From an uncultured bacterium (GTDB taxonomy: Bacteria; Bacillota; Negativicutes; Veillonellales; Veillonellaceae), in assembly GCA_905214495.1 (NCBI GenBank), contig CAJMLW010000008.1, positions 1 to 64,000 of the forward strand: a stretch of DNA of 64,000 nt. Direction: 5' to 3'. Positions 9,065 to 17,813 of the stretch are shown here, piece after piece (position 1 is the first letter of the stretch; each line of letters begins with the position of its first letter). A program made the translations under genes and the position numbers. Below the pieces are notes generated by a model, which saw nothing but the letters and a program-made list of their open reading frames with translations, did no database searches and was not told the DNA's origin.

Positions 9065-11248
9065 TCAAATAGGGTCTACATCGATAAGTAAACCTTCCTG
9101 TGTAAAAATCCAAGAATTATATATATAATCTTTTAGGGCATCTAAATTTTCTCCGCGAATCATAATCGATAAACGATACATATCGCGAATCTTTTTTATG
9201 CCTGCTACATAAGGACCATTAACATCAATCGATTGTGATTTAAAATTTGATTCCAAATCATCTACAATTTTTTGAGCGATAGATTCAGCCATCTCTTCCT
9301 TCGTATGTCTTATAACCATATAAATCATTTCACGAAATGGTGGATACCCTAAGTCCTTACGATTTACTATTTCTTCATTGTAAAAGCCCAAATAATCATG
9401 AGCCTTACTTTTTATTATAGCATAATTTAAAGGATTATATGTTTGTATAACAACACTGCCGACCTTGTCACCACGACCCGCTCGTCCTGATGTTTGTGTT
9501 AGTAGATCAAATGCTCGTTCAGATGCTGAGTAAACAGGTATATTTAAGACAGAATCAGCCGTCAATATACCTACAGCTGTTACATCCTTAAAATCATGTC
9601 CTTTAGAAACCATTTGGGTTCCTAATAAAATATCATATTTATGGTTACCAAAATCTTGAAGAATTTCTTCGCCCATATCTTTATGCTTAGTTACATCTTG
9701 ATCTAAACGCGCAATACGAGCGCCTTTAAAATGTCGGCGTAATTCTTCTTCAACTTTTTGTGTGCCAGAACCAAAGAATTTAATTCTTTTACTATGACAT
9801 TTGGGGCATACTGAAGGAATGGGTTCATGGTGCTCACAATAGTGACACCGCAACTCTTCACCGGCTTGATGATACACCATGGCAACCTCACAATGAGGAC
9901 ACATAATCGTTTCACCACAATCACGACACATGACAAATGTGCTGTAGCCACGACGATTTAAAAGAATAATCATCTGATTTCCATCCGCTAATGTATGCTC
10001 AATAAGACGTGTCATAGCATTGGAGAACACCGAGTAGTTGCCATGAATCATTTCTTCTTTCATATCTACAATTTGAACATGTGGCATCGGTTGATCAAAG
10101 ATACGGGTTGGTAACTCTAATAACTTATATTGTCCTTGTAAAGCCTTGTAATACGATGTGATAGCAGGCGTGGCAGAGCCTAAAATAACAGGGCAATTAT
10201 GAGCCATTCCTCGCCATAATGCGACATTTTTTGCATTATAGCGAATCATATCTTCCTGCTTATAAGACGTATCATGTTCTTCATCTAATACAATAAGACC
10301 AATGTCTTCAGCAGGTGCGAAAACAGCAGAACGAGCCCCAATAATGATATGACTATCCTTCCTTCGTATACGTTCCCAGTTATTATTCCTTTCACTAATA
10401 GTTAGTTTACTATGGAAAACAACGACTTCATCACCAAAAGTAGAAACAAAACGACGAACAATCTGATCCGTTAATATAATTTCAGGAACCAGAATAATGG
10501 CGGTTTTACCTTTTCCTATACAACGAGCAGCAGCTTTTAAATAAATTTGTGTTTTACCACTACCAGTTACACCATGCAAAAGGAATGTTTTATACGATTC
10601 AAGGTCCATCATCTGCTTAATCGGTTCATATACAATTTGTTGTGCTTCAGTTAACGGAATTGTTTCTTCACCACTCAACAATTCGGTAAAAGAAGTTTTT
10701 GTATCTTTAAAGCGTTCTTCAATATGAATGCCATGCTCTTCACCGACCTGTTTAATGACCATATACGAATAGCCTTTGGCTCTTAATAAAGATTTAGGAG
10801 CCCCACCTACTTCGATGAGATAATTAGCCAACTCACGTTGCTTGCGCTTCTTGGGACTTAATTGATCAATCTTAAACTCTGGCGTTACAACGAGCCATTC
10901 TTCTTTTGGTGCATCGTAAGATTTTAATGTTTTATGCACAGTAAAAAGACGTAAAGCATCTCCAAAAGAACACAAAAAATAACGACTAATTTTCTGTGCC
11001 GTATCCATCATTTCCCGAGTAAACCAAGGATCACTATCAAGAATATCTATTATAGAACGCAAATTAAATGTTGGTTTCTCTAATAGTTCTTCATACCCAA
11101 TAACGATGCCCTCTTCACGACTACCACCTAAGGGAACTAATACACGAGTCCCTGCTTTCACATCACCAAATTTCTCCGGTAACAAATAGCTTAACGGTTT
11201 ATGTAATTGTTTGGCAGGTCTATTAATAATAATACTTGCAACGCGCAT
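9065..11248 (-). CDS. priA: Primosomal replication-restart helicase PriA
   Basis: 3'-5' helicase that reloads the replisome at stalled forks. N-terminal DNA-binding domain (about 1-105), Walker A GVTGSGKT (226-233), DEEH box near 320, then the zinc-binding cysteine cluster (CRDCGETIMCPHC, CHYC, CPKC) and a C-terminal helicase half. 727 aa matches the family. The ATG has a strong AGGAGGTGA SD. It is the first gene after the metK terminator and probably starts the priA-to-rpe operon. Confidence 0.96.
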   Translation of the reverse strand: MRVASIIINRPAKQLHKPLSYLLPEKFGDVKAGTRVLVPLGGSREEGIVIGYEELLEKPTFNLRSIIDILDSDPWFTREMMDTAQKISRYFLCSFGDALRLFTVHKTLKSYDAPKEEWLVVTPEFKIDQLSPKKRKQRELANYLIEVGGAPKSLLRAKGYSYMVIKQVGEEHGIHIEERFKDTKTSFTELLSGEETIPLTEAQQIVYEPIKQMMDLESYKTFLLHGVTGSGKTQIYLKAAARCIGKGKTAIILVPEIILTDQIVRRFVSTFGDEVVVFHSKLTISERNNNWERIRRKDSHIIIGARSAVFAPAEDIGLIVLDEEHDTSYKQEDMIRYNAKNVALWRGMAHNCPVILGSATPAITSYYKALQGQYKLLELPTRIFDQPMPHVQIVDMKEEMIHGNYSVFSNAMTRLIEHTLADGNQMIILLNRRGYSTFVMCRDCGETIMCPHCEVAMVYHQAGEELRCHYCEHHEPIPSVCPKCHSKRIKFFGSGTQKVEEELRRHFKGARIARLDQDVTKHKDMGEEILQDFGNHKYDILLGTQMVSKGHDFKDVTAVGILTADSVLNIPVYSASERAFDLLTQTSGRAGRGDKVGSVVIQTYNPLNYAIIKSKAHDYLGFYNEEIVNRKDLGYPPFREMIYMVIRHTKEEMAESIAQKIVDDLESNFKSQSIDVNGPYVAGIKKIRDMYRLSIMIRGENLDALKDYIYNSWIFTQEGLLIDVDPI

Positions 11249-11272
11249 TAGTTCACCTCCTCTAATCTAATT

Positions 11273-11301
11273 ATTATAACATATACTAGAGGAGATAAAA
11301 A
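11273..11301 (-). promoter_or_regulatory. Putative priA promoter beside the metK terminator
   Basis: On the minus strand a perfect -10 TATAAT (11273-11278) lies 25 nt before the priA start. The -35 position at 17-bp spacing (11296-11301) falls in the T-tract of the metK terminator (TTTTTA). The -35 is weak, so the call rests on the -10 and on position. Confidence 0.45.
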
Positions 11302-11332
11302 AAGACTTAGTAGACAAGTCTACTAAGTCTTT
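11294..11332 (-). terminator. Intrinsic terminator after metK
   Basis: A perfect 14-bp stem (11301-11314 with 11319-11332) and a 4-nt loop start 5 nt past the metK stop. On the minus strand it is followed by seven T residues. Confidence 0.9.
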
Positions 11333-11336
11333 ACTA

Positions 11337-12527
11337 TTATAAGCCAGCTTCGTGACGTAAAATATCAGCTTTATCAATACGTTCCCATGGAAGATCAACA
11401 TCAGTTCTACCAAAGTGACCATACGCAGCCGTCTTACGATAATGAGGCTTTAATAAATCAAGCATTTCAATGATACCTGCGGGACGCAAGTCAAAATGTT
11501 TGCTTACTAATTCTTGAATTTTTTCTTCTGCAATCTTAGCAGTACCAAATGTATCAACTAAAATGGATACAGGTTTTGCAACACCAATCGCATACGCTAC
11601 TTGTACTTCGCATTTATCTGCGAGACCTGCAGCTACAACATTTTTAGCTACGTAACGAGCTGCATATGCTGCGGAACGGTCAACCTTGGAAGGATCCTTG
11701 CCAGAGAAAGCACCGCCACCATGACGAGCCATACCACCATACGTATCAACGATGATTTTACGACCTGTTAAACCAGCATCACCATGAGGACCGCCGATAA
11801 CGAAACGGCCTGTAGGATTAATGAAAAATTTAGTGTTTTCATCGATGAATTCTGCCGGAAGTGCTGCATCAATAACATAGCGTTTCAAATCATTTTTAAT
11901 TTGCTCTTGTGTTACTTCTGGGCTATGTTGCGTGGAAATAACGATTGTATCAATACGTTTAGGTTGATTGTCAACATATTCTACAGTAACTTGTGTTTTA
12001 CCATCTGGACGAAGGTATGTTAATGTACCATTTTTACGAACTTCTGCTAAACGACGGGATAAACGATGTGCTAAAGAAATCGGCATAGGCATATATTCAG
12101 GTGTTTCATTTGTTGCGTAACCAAACATCATGCCTTGGTCACCAGCGCCAATTTTATCATTGATTTCGCTATTACCATCTTTAGATTCTAATGCTTCGTC
12201 TACACCCATAGCGATATCTGCAGATTGTTCATCAATAGATACTAACACACCACAAGTGTCACAATCGAAGCCATATTTTGCACGAGTATAACCAATTTCT
12301 CGAATTGTATCACGTACTACACGAGGAATATCAACATATGTGCTTGTAGAGATTTCCCCTACAACATGGACTAAACCTGTAGTCACAAGTGTTTCACAAG
12401 CTACACGAGCCTTTGGATCTTTTTCAATAATCGCATCCAAAACAGCATCAGAAATTTGGTCAGCTATTTTATCTGGATGGCCTTCCGTAACGGATTCAGA
12501 AGTAAAAAACATATGTTTTTCTGCCAT
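11337..12527 (-). CDS. metK: S-adenosylmethionine synthetase
   Basis: Makes SAM from methionine and ATP in the cytosol. 396 aa with the expected motifs: GHPDKIADQ near the N-terminus (ATP and methionine binding), GAGDQG near 118, and the glycine-rich P-loop-like GGGAFSGKDP near 265. SD AGGAGG precedes the ATG. It is monocistronic: upstream is a SAM-I riboswitch with its own promoter, and downstream a strong terminator, so its expression is set by SAM. Confidence 0.98.
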   Translation of the reverse strand: MAEKHMFFTSESVTEGHPDKIADQISDAVLDAIIEKDPKARVACETLVTTGLVHVVGEISTSTYVDIPRVVRDTIREIGYTRAKYGFDCDTCGVLVSIDEQSADIAMGVDEALESKDGNSEINDKIGAGDQGMMFGYATNETPEYMPMPISLAHRLSRRLAEVRKNGTLTYLRPDGKTQVTVEYVDNQPKRIDTIVISTQHSPEVTQEQIKNDLKRYVIDAALPAEFIDENTKFFINPTGRFVIGGPHGDAGLTGRKIIVDTYGGMARHGGGAFSGKDPSKVDRSAAYAARYVAKNVVAAGLADKCEVQVAYAIGVAKPVSILVDTFGTAKIAEEKIQELVSKHFDLRPAGIIEMLDLLKPHYRKTAAYGHFGRTDVDLPWERIDKADILRHEAGL

Positions 12528-12550
12528 TTTTGCCTCCTATAATAAAAAAA

Positions 12551-12673
12551 TCCCTCATGGTCTCTCATGAGGGAGACCCATCTATCAGTCCATGACTGTT
12601 GGAATTAGCACCTTCTTTTAAAAAGGGTTGCTGTAGCTTCAACGGGCCTTTCCCTCCACTACTCTTGATGAGT
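12551..12673 (-). promoter_or_regulatory. SAM-I (S-box) riboswitch with attenuator, controls metK
   Basis: The minus-strand leader has the conserved S-box core: a purine-rich AAGAG segment, GTGGAGGGA, GGCCC, and GCAACC. P1 pairs 12667-12673 with 12576-12582. The 3' side of P1 adjoins a terminator stem (12551-12559 with 12566-12574) followed by seven T residues. An alternative pairing of 12573-12578 with 12559-12564 is incompatible with the terminator and uses bases next to P1, so it is the antiterminator. SAM binding should stabilise P1, free the terminator and stop metK transcription. Confidence 0.93.
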
Positions 12674-12688
12674 TAAGTTACGATTTAA

Positions 12689-12717
12689 ATTGTATACCTT
12701 TTTTGTAGAAAAATCAA
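12689..12717 (-). promoter_or_regulatory. metK promoter
   Basis: TTGATT (12712-12717), 17-bp spacer, TACAAT (12689-12694), just upstream of the SAM riboswitch. The -35 hexamer abuts the stop codon of the SulP gene, so there is no separate terminator for that gene. Confidence 0.7.
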
Positions 12718-12718
12718 G

Positions 12719-14377
12719 TTAATCCATTTTATGTAACGCTAAATCATGTTCAGCTTTATGTAATGCGCTTTCAAATTTTCGATATAAATGATGACGTCCC
12801 AATATATCTAGAAAATCAGACTTGTACATCTCTCGACGTATATCATAGTTAATATCGCTTAATAATACTTCAATCCCACGATTCTTTAATTCCTCAATAA
12901 TACCTTTCAAAATACGTAATCCTGTTAAATCAACAAAAGGTACAGATCCAAATCGAATGATTAAATATTTAGGATCTTTATGAATAGAATTAAGAGCTCT
13001 ATCAAATGCAGATATAGCGCCAAAGAATAAAGGACCTTCTACGGTATAAACCATGATATCTGGATGTATCTCAATTTCATGCTTTTCTTGTTCAGATAAT
13101 TCTTTACAGCTCATCACATGAACATCAATAGTCCCTATCATTTTACGCATAAATTGCAATACAGCTAACACAACGCCCACATTTACAGCTACGACCAAAT
13201 CAGTGAAGATTGTCAAAAAGAATGTGAGAATCAAAATAATTTGATCTGGTCGTGGTGCTAGTCGCAACATCCGAATAAAACGTGGTACATCACTCATGTT
13301 ATATGCCACGACAAATAAGATGGCCGCCATAGATGCCAATGGAATATACACAGCATAAGGAGCTAAGAATAAGAGAATAGCACCTAATACAATGGCATGA
13401 ACAATACCTGCTATAGGAGAATTACCCCCTTGTCGAATATTAGTAGCGGTTCTTGCAATAGCACCAGTCGCTGCAATACCACCAAACAAAGGAGCAAAAA
13501 TATTAGCTAAACCCTGTCCGAATAACTCTGTATTTGACTCGTGTTTTTGTCCACTCATGCCATCTGCTACCACTGCAGATAATAAGGATTCTATGGCTCC
13601 CAGCATGGCTATTGTAAATGCAGGGCCAATCAACGAAAAAATCTTATCTAAGGATAGATTAGGAAATGAAAATGATGGTAATCCTTGAGGTATTCCACCA
13701 AATGCGGTACCTATTGTTTGTACACTAGGAAATTGATAATATCCTTGGATTAGTGTAGCAATAATCATTGCTACGATAGGAGCTGGTACTTTTTTTACAA
13801 CAGGAATCCTAGGTAGTACTAATAATAGTATTAAGCTAAATAAGGAAATTCCTAATGTAGGTAAATCAGAATTAGGTAATGATTGAAGCATCAACCAAAG
13901 TTTTTCGTGAAAATGTGGTACATACGGCAACGATGGAAAGCCAAAGAAAAATGGCCATTGACCAACCCAGATAGTAACACCAATACCAGCAGTAAATCCC
14001 ATAATAACAGGCGCTGGTATATATCTTATCACATTGCCTAGTTTAGCTATGCTCATCAATAATAGCATGATGCCAGCCATCATAGTTGCTATCTGTAATC
14101 CATCAAATCCATAATTAACAACTATACTGCTTAATAAAACAATAAATGCTCCTGTAGGGCCAGCAATTTGAACTTGAGATCCACCAAACAATGATACAAA
14201 TATTCCCGCAATAATAGCCGTATATATACCAGCTTGCGGTGTAACACCACTAGCTATAGCAAACGCCATAGCCAATGGTAATGCGACTACACCTACAACG
14301 AGACCAGCTAGAATATTATTTCCCCATTGAGATTTACATAACGAGCCTTGATGATATGCCTTTTGTATGGCAAACAT
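12719..14377 (-). CDS. SulP-family anion transporter with STAS domain
   Basis: Inner-membrane permease of the SLC26/SulP family, moving sulfate, bicarbonate or another anion, probably with H+ or Na+. 552 aa: a membrane domain (about 20-420) of many hydrophobic helices, including the family's conserved QIAGPTGAF segment near the N-terminus, and a cytosolic STAS domain from about 440 with a DLTG motif. Substrate cannot be read from sequence. Position directly upstream of metK hints at sulfur supply, but the genes have separate promoters. The upstream RBS is weak (AAGAAG), so the start is less certain. Confidence 0.9.
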   Translation of the reverse strand: MFAIQKAYHQGSLCKSQWGNNILAGLVVGVVALPLAMAFAIASGVTPQAGIYTAIIAGIFVSLFGGSQVQIAGPTGAFIVLLSSIVVNYGFDGLQIATMMAGIMLLLMSIAKLGNVIRYIPAPVIMGFTAGIGVTIWVGQWPFFFGFPSLPYVPHFHEKLWLMLQSLPNSDLPTLGISLFSLILLLVLPRIPVVKKVPAPIVAMIIATLIQGYYQFPSVQTIGTAFGGIPQGLPSFSFPNLSLDKIFSLIGPAFTIAMLGAIESLLSAVVADGMSGQKHESNTELFGQGLANIFAPLFGGIAATGAIARTATNIRQGGNSPIAGIVHAIVLGAILLFLAPYAVYIPLASMAAILFVVAYNMSDVPRFIRMLRLAPRPDQIILILTFFLTIFTDLVVAVNVGVVLAVLQFMRKMIGTIDVHVMSCKELSEQEKHEIEIHPDIMVYTVEGPLFFGAISAFDRALNSIHKDPKYLIIRFGSVPFVDLTGLRILKGIIEELKNRGIEVLLSDINYDIRREMYKSDFLDILGRHHLYRKFESALHKAEHDLALHKMD

Positions 14378-14428
14378 GAAAAGAACACTTCTTTCTACAA
14401 CTACAAACTATAGACAACATTACATACG

Positions 14429-15631
14429 CTATTTTACAGCTAACAATTCAATAACTTCTCCAATAATGTATCTAGCTAATTCTGATTTTTGCATATTTGG
14501 CATTATTTTAGGCTCTTTATTAGGATATAAAAAATATCCTTCATTCGTATCTACATTAAACCCAGCATTTGATTTGCTTACATCATTAGCTACTAACATA
14601 TCAAGGTTTTTACGACGTACCTTATCCATGCCGTAATCTACAACATGTTCTGTTTCTGCAGCAAAACCAACTAGTAATTGATGGGTTTTATGCCCTCCCA
14701 GTCCTTTAAGTATATCCGGATTCTTTACGAGCTCTAAAGTCATAGATTCCATTTTTTTGATTTTTTGAGGCGCTTTATTAGCCACCCTAAAATCTGAAAC
14801 AGCAGCAGCCATTATCACCACATCTGTTGATTCGTAATAGGAATTAACAGCCTCCTGCATAGATTCCGCAGAATCTACAGGCACATATTCAACACCTTTA
14901 GGAATTTCTAATGATGTAGGGGCACTCACTAGAATTACACGAGCCTTTTCCTTAACAGCAGCAGCCGCAATGGCATATCCCATCTTCCCACTAGATCTGT
15001 TACCTATATATCTAACAGGGTCGATATTTTCTTGTGTTCCACCAGCTGTAACAAGAACAGTCTTACCAGCTAATTTACCAGTCCCATCTAGAGAATGTAA
15101 TTCTTCTGTCAACCAATTAACAATCTCTTCTGGTGCTGGCAGTCTACCCACACCTGTTACGCCACAAGCTAGCCAACCAGCATCGGGTTGCATAATATGG
15201 TATCCCAAAGATGATAAATCCTTTAAATTTCTCTGTACAATAGGATTATTGAACATCTCTGTATTCATGGCCGGACATAAAAATTTAGGTGCTGGCGTTG
15301 CCATAATTGTTGTAGTGAGCATATCATCGGCAATACCAGCTCGTATTTTACCAATTATATTAGCTGTAGCTGGTACCACAATATAGGCATCAGCCCAGGT
15401 TGCAAGAGCAATATGTTCTACATTCCAATCGTGGATTTCTTCCCACATATCAACAGCTACAGGATGACCACTAATTTCACCAAATGTCATAGGTGTCGCA
15501 ACATGAGTAGCATTTTTCGTCATTACCACTTTGACCTCTGCCCCAGCTTTTCGCAAACGACTTACCACTTCAATTGCTTTATATGCAGCAATACCTGCTG
15601 AAACACCTACGATAATATGTTTTCCTTTCAT
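14429..15631 (-). CDS. coaBC: Bifunctional phosphopantothenoylcysteine decarboxylase/synthetase CoaBC
   Basis: Two successive steps of coenzyme A synthesis: 4'-phosphopantothenate to its cysteine adduct (CoaB, C-terminal) and decarboxylation to phosphopantetheine (CoaC, FMN-dependent, N-terminal). CoaC shows GVSAGIAAYK, PAMNTEM and the substrate-clamp cysteine in ACGVTGVGR. CoaB shows GGTQENIDPVR and AAAVSDF. 400 aa is the normal fused length. SD AAAGGAG lies just after a hairpin that separates it from rpoZ. coaD, a later step, is 5 kb away. Confidence 0.97.
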   Translation of the reverse strand: MKGKHIIVGVSAGIAAYKAIEVVSRLRKAGAEVKVVMTKNATHVATPMTFGEISGHPVAVDMWEEIHDWNVEHIALATWADAYIVVPATANIIGKIRAGIADDMLTTTIMATPAPKFLCPAMNTEMFNNPIVQRNLKDLSSLGYHIMQPDAGWLACGVTGVGRLPAPEEIVNWLTEELHSLDGTGKLAGKTVLVTAGGTQENIDPVRYIGNRSSGKMGYAIAAAAVKEKARVILVSAPTSLEIPKGVEYVPVDSAESMQEAVNSYYESTDVVIMAAAVSDFRVANKAPQKIKKMESMTLELVKNPDILKGLGGHKTHQLLVGFAAETEHVVDYGMDKVRRKNLDMLVANDVSKSNAGFNVDTNEGYFLYPNKEPKIMPNMQKSELARYIIGEVIELLAVK

Positions 15632-15644
15632 AATTCTCCTTTTA

Positions 15645-15677
15645 AAAATTCCTTGTACAAAATGTACAAGGAATTTT
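15645..15677 (-). terminator. Hairpin between rpoZ and coaBC (terminator or attenuator)
   Basis: A perfect 15-bp stem with a 3-nt loop; its minus-strand 3' arm ends in a short T run that continues for one more base only. It starts 9 nt past the rpoZ stop, and the coaBC SD follows within a few bases. It could end the yicC-remA-gmk-rpoZ transcript or attenuate read-through into coaBC. The short T-tract lowers confidence. Confidence 0.55.
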
Positions 15678-15685
15678 GAGTAAAA

Positions 15686-15901
15686 TTATTTAATACCTTC
15701 TTTAGTGCGTTTATATGTTACTTCACCTTCAGCAATTTCATAGAATGCTAAAGATACAGGTTTATCTGTATTATGAATATCTGTAGCAAGACATTCTTCA
15801 CCATCGGTCAACTCGCGAGCGCGTTTAGCTGCTAGCGTTACCAATGTATATTTACTATCTACACGTTTTTCCAATGCTTTCAATGGAGGTTTTACCATCA
15901 T
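15686..15901 (-). CDS. rpoZ: RNA polymerase omega subunit
   Basis: Small subunit that assists beta-prime folding and core assembly. 71 aa with the family core YTLVTLAAKRARELTDG and a later ...KPVSLAFYEIAEGE. The start is ATG 15901 (a second ATG follows at once), with AAGGAG 10 nt upstream; a longer open frame extends into gmk and is rejected. gmk immediately upstream is the typical bacterial pairing. Confidence 0.95.
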   Translation of the reverse strand: MMVKPPLKALEKRVDSKYTLVTLAAKRARELTDGEECLATDIHNTDKPVSLAFYEIAEGEVTYKRTKEGIK

Positions 15902-15905
15902 ACTA

Positions 15906-16535
15906 TCACTTCTCCTTAGACTCTTGATATTGCTTATAAATATATTGAATTTGCTCTTTATTACGACTGATTTTACAAGCTTCAGCACGCAATATAGAAG
16001 CAACCTTTAATGACGCATCCTCTAAATCATCATTGACCACAATATAATCATAACGATGAGCTAATGCTAACTCAGAACATGCCAATGATAAACGCTTATC
16101 GATAACCTCTTTTGCATCAGTTCCTCGATTATGAAGACGTTCAGATAATTCGGTTAAAGACGGTGGCACAATATAAATAAATACGGCATCACTAAATCGC
16201 TCTTTAACTTGCATAGCACCTTGAATATCGATTTCAAGAAGTACATTCTTCCCTTCATCCAACAAATTCATCACATGTTGTTTTGGGGTGCCATAATAAT
16301 TATCATATACCTTAGCATACTCTAAAAATGCATCATCTGACAATAATGCTTCAAATTCTTCTTTTGTGCGGAAGAAATAATTAATTCCTTCCTTTTCTCC
16401 AACCCGCGGTTCACGTGTGGTCATAGATACAGAATATACAAGATTAGGCATTTCACCTCGTATATTAGAACAAATCGTTCCCTTGCCTGCACCAGATGGG
16501 CCGGAGATAACAATTAATAAACCTCGATCTGCCAT
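15906..16535 (-). CDS. gmk: Guanylate kinase
   Basis: Phosphorylates GMP to GDP with ATP. P-loop GPSGAGKG at 12-19, then the GMP-binding segment with TTREPR and EGxxY, and the lid with RL..RG. 209 aa is typical. Third gene of yicC-remA-gmk-rpoZ, with 4-12 bp gaps. Confidence 0.97.
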   Translation of the reverse strand: MADRGLLIVISGPSGAGKGTICSNIRGEMPNLVYSVSMTTREPRVGEKEGINYFFRTKEEFEALLSDDAFLEYAKVYDNYYGTPKQHVMNLLDEGKNVLLEIDIQGAMQVKERFSDAVFIYIVPPSLTELSERLHNRGTDAKEVIDKRLSLACSELALAHRYDYIVVNDDLEDASLKVASILRAEACKISRNKEQIQYIYKQYQESKEK

Positions 16536-16543
16536 ATTAACTC

Positions 16544-16813
16544 CTAAGCTTCTACAGTATCTTCATCGACTTCGTGTTGCACAATACGATGTGCCACCGT
16601 TTCAGGTTGAATAGCTGACAAAACGATTTGCCCACTATCCATAACGAGCACAGCCCGAGTTTTACGTCCATAGGTTGCATCTATGAGGAGACTTTTATCT
16701 CTTGCATCTTGAACCATGCGTTTAATAGGTGCAGATTCAGGACTAATAATAGCGATAACGCGATTAGCAGAAACCATATTACCAAAACCAATGTTTAGTA
16801 ATTGGATACTCAT
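16544..16813 (-). CDS. remA: RemA/DUF370 family regulator
   Basis: 89-aa protein matching the RemA (DUF370) family, a DNA-binding regulator of biofilm matrix and osmoprotection genes in Bacillus subtilis. The family signature GFGNMVSANRV and the following IISPESAPIKR segment are intact. The yicC-remA-gmk-rpoZ order is the standard Firmicute context. No classical helix-turn-helix is visible, as expected. Its targets in this organism are unknown. Confidence 0.93.
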   Translation of the reverse strand: MSIQLLNIGFGNMVSANRVIAIISPESAPIKRMVQDARDKSLLIDATYGRKTRAVLVMDSGQIVLSAIQPETVAHRIVQHEVDEDTVEA

Positions 16814-16825
16814 AAATAGACCTCC

Positions 16826-17707
16826 TTACTCAATATTCTGTACTTGTTCTCTAACTTTTTCTAATTCACATTTCAATTGTACCACATGGTCTGTCAGTGT
16901 TATATCCATCGCTTTTGAGCCAATCGTATTAACCTCACGATTCATCTCTTGAATGATAAAATCTAACTTACGACCAATCGGTTCATCCATCTTAAGTGTA
17001 TTTGTTAATTGTACCACATGAGACCTAAATCGGACAATCTCTTCCGTAATATCAGTTTTGTCAGCTATAATAGCAACTTCTTGTAGTAAACGATCTTCAT
17101 TGGCAGTAAAGTCAAGACCTTCCACATAGTCCATCATTTTAGTTCGCAAATTTTCTTTATAAGCAATAACAGCATCGGCTTTATGACTGTTAATGTCTTC
17201 TATAATATTTGTCATTTGTGAAAGCCGGTGTAACAAATCTTGTTGAATATGAATTCCCTCAGATTGTCGCATCCTGACTAATGCATTAAGTGCATTAGTT
17301 GTAGTATCAGTAACTAAAGACTGAAGTACATCTTCTGTAACTTCAGAATCTTGGATTTGTACCCAATCATTGGATATGGCCATCACTGCCGATAAAGGTA
17401 CCTCTTGAGGCTCCCTATAAAATCCTTCTGATACTAGTAAGTCTTGAATTTGATGTTTTAAAGAACTATTTATTATGAACTGTTTTTCTCTATCCCCTAC
17501 ATCCTGCAATGTTACACATACATCAACTTTACCTCGATGTATGTATTTTTGTATACATTTACGGATACTATGCTCTACAGAATTAACTTGTTTAGGACTT
17601 CGTATGTTGAGATCTAAAAATCTAGAATTAACAGATTTAATTTCTATGGTACATTGTAAACCATCTACTATTTGAGTTGCTCGCCCAAATCCCGTCATGC
17701 TATTCAT
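16826..17707 (-). CDS. yicC: YicC/YloC family endoribonuclease
   Basis: 293 aa. Starts with the highly conserved MTGFGRA (from Met4), contains the charged C-terminal domain (EEIVRFRSHV, then RKLDFIIQEMNREVNTIGSKA) that defines the family. E. coli YicC and B. subtilis YloC cleave RNA. SD GGAGG is 7 nt before the ATG. First gene of the operon, divergent from rqcH across about 105 bp. Confidence 0.93.
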   Translation of the reverse strand: MNSMTGFGRATQIVDGLQCTIEIKSVNSRFLDLNIRSPKQVNSVEHSIRKCIQKYIHRGKVDVCVTLQDVGDREKQFIINSSLKHQIQDLLVSEGFYREPQEVPLSAVMAISNDWVQIQDSEVTEDVLQSLVTDTTTNALNALVRMRQSEGIHIQQDLLHRLSQMTNIIEDINSHKADAVIAYKENLRTKMMDYVEGLDFTANEDRLLQEVAIIADKTDITEEIVRFRSHVVQLTNTLKMDEPIGRKLDFIIQEMNREVNTIGSKAMDITLTDHVVQLKCELEKVREQVQNIE

Positions 17708-17813
17708 GGAAGAACCTCCTTTTTATATATTGTATCATGAAATTTAAAGATATCTATTAATTATCTATGTTATACTAAACTATACATGTGAGTTACCAAA
17801 TGAAAGGATCACC

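Noticed and set aside
12541..12718. Small genes upstream of metK
   Set aside because: The conserved S-box core and attenuator explain the whole interval.
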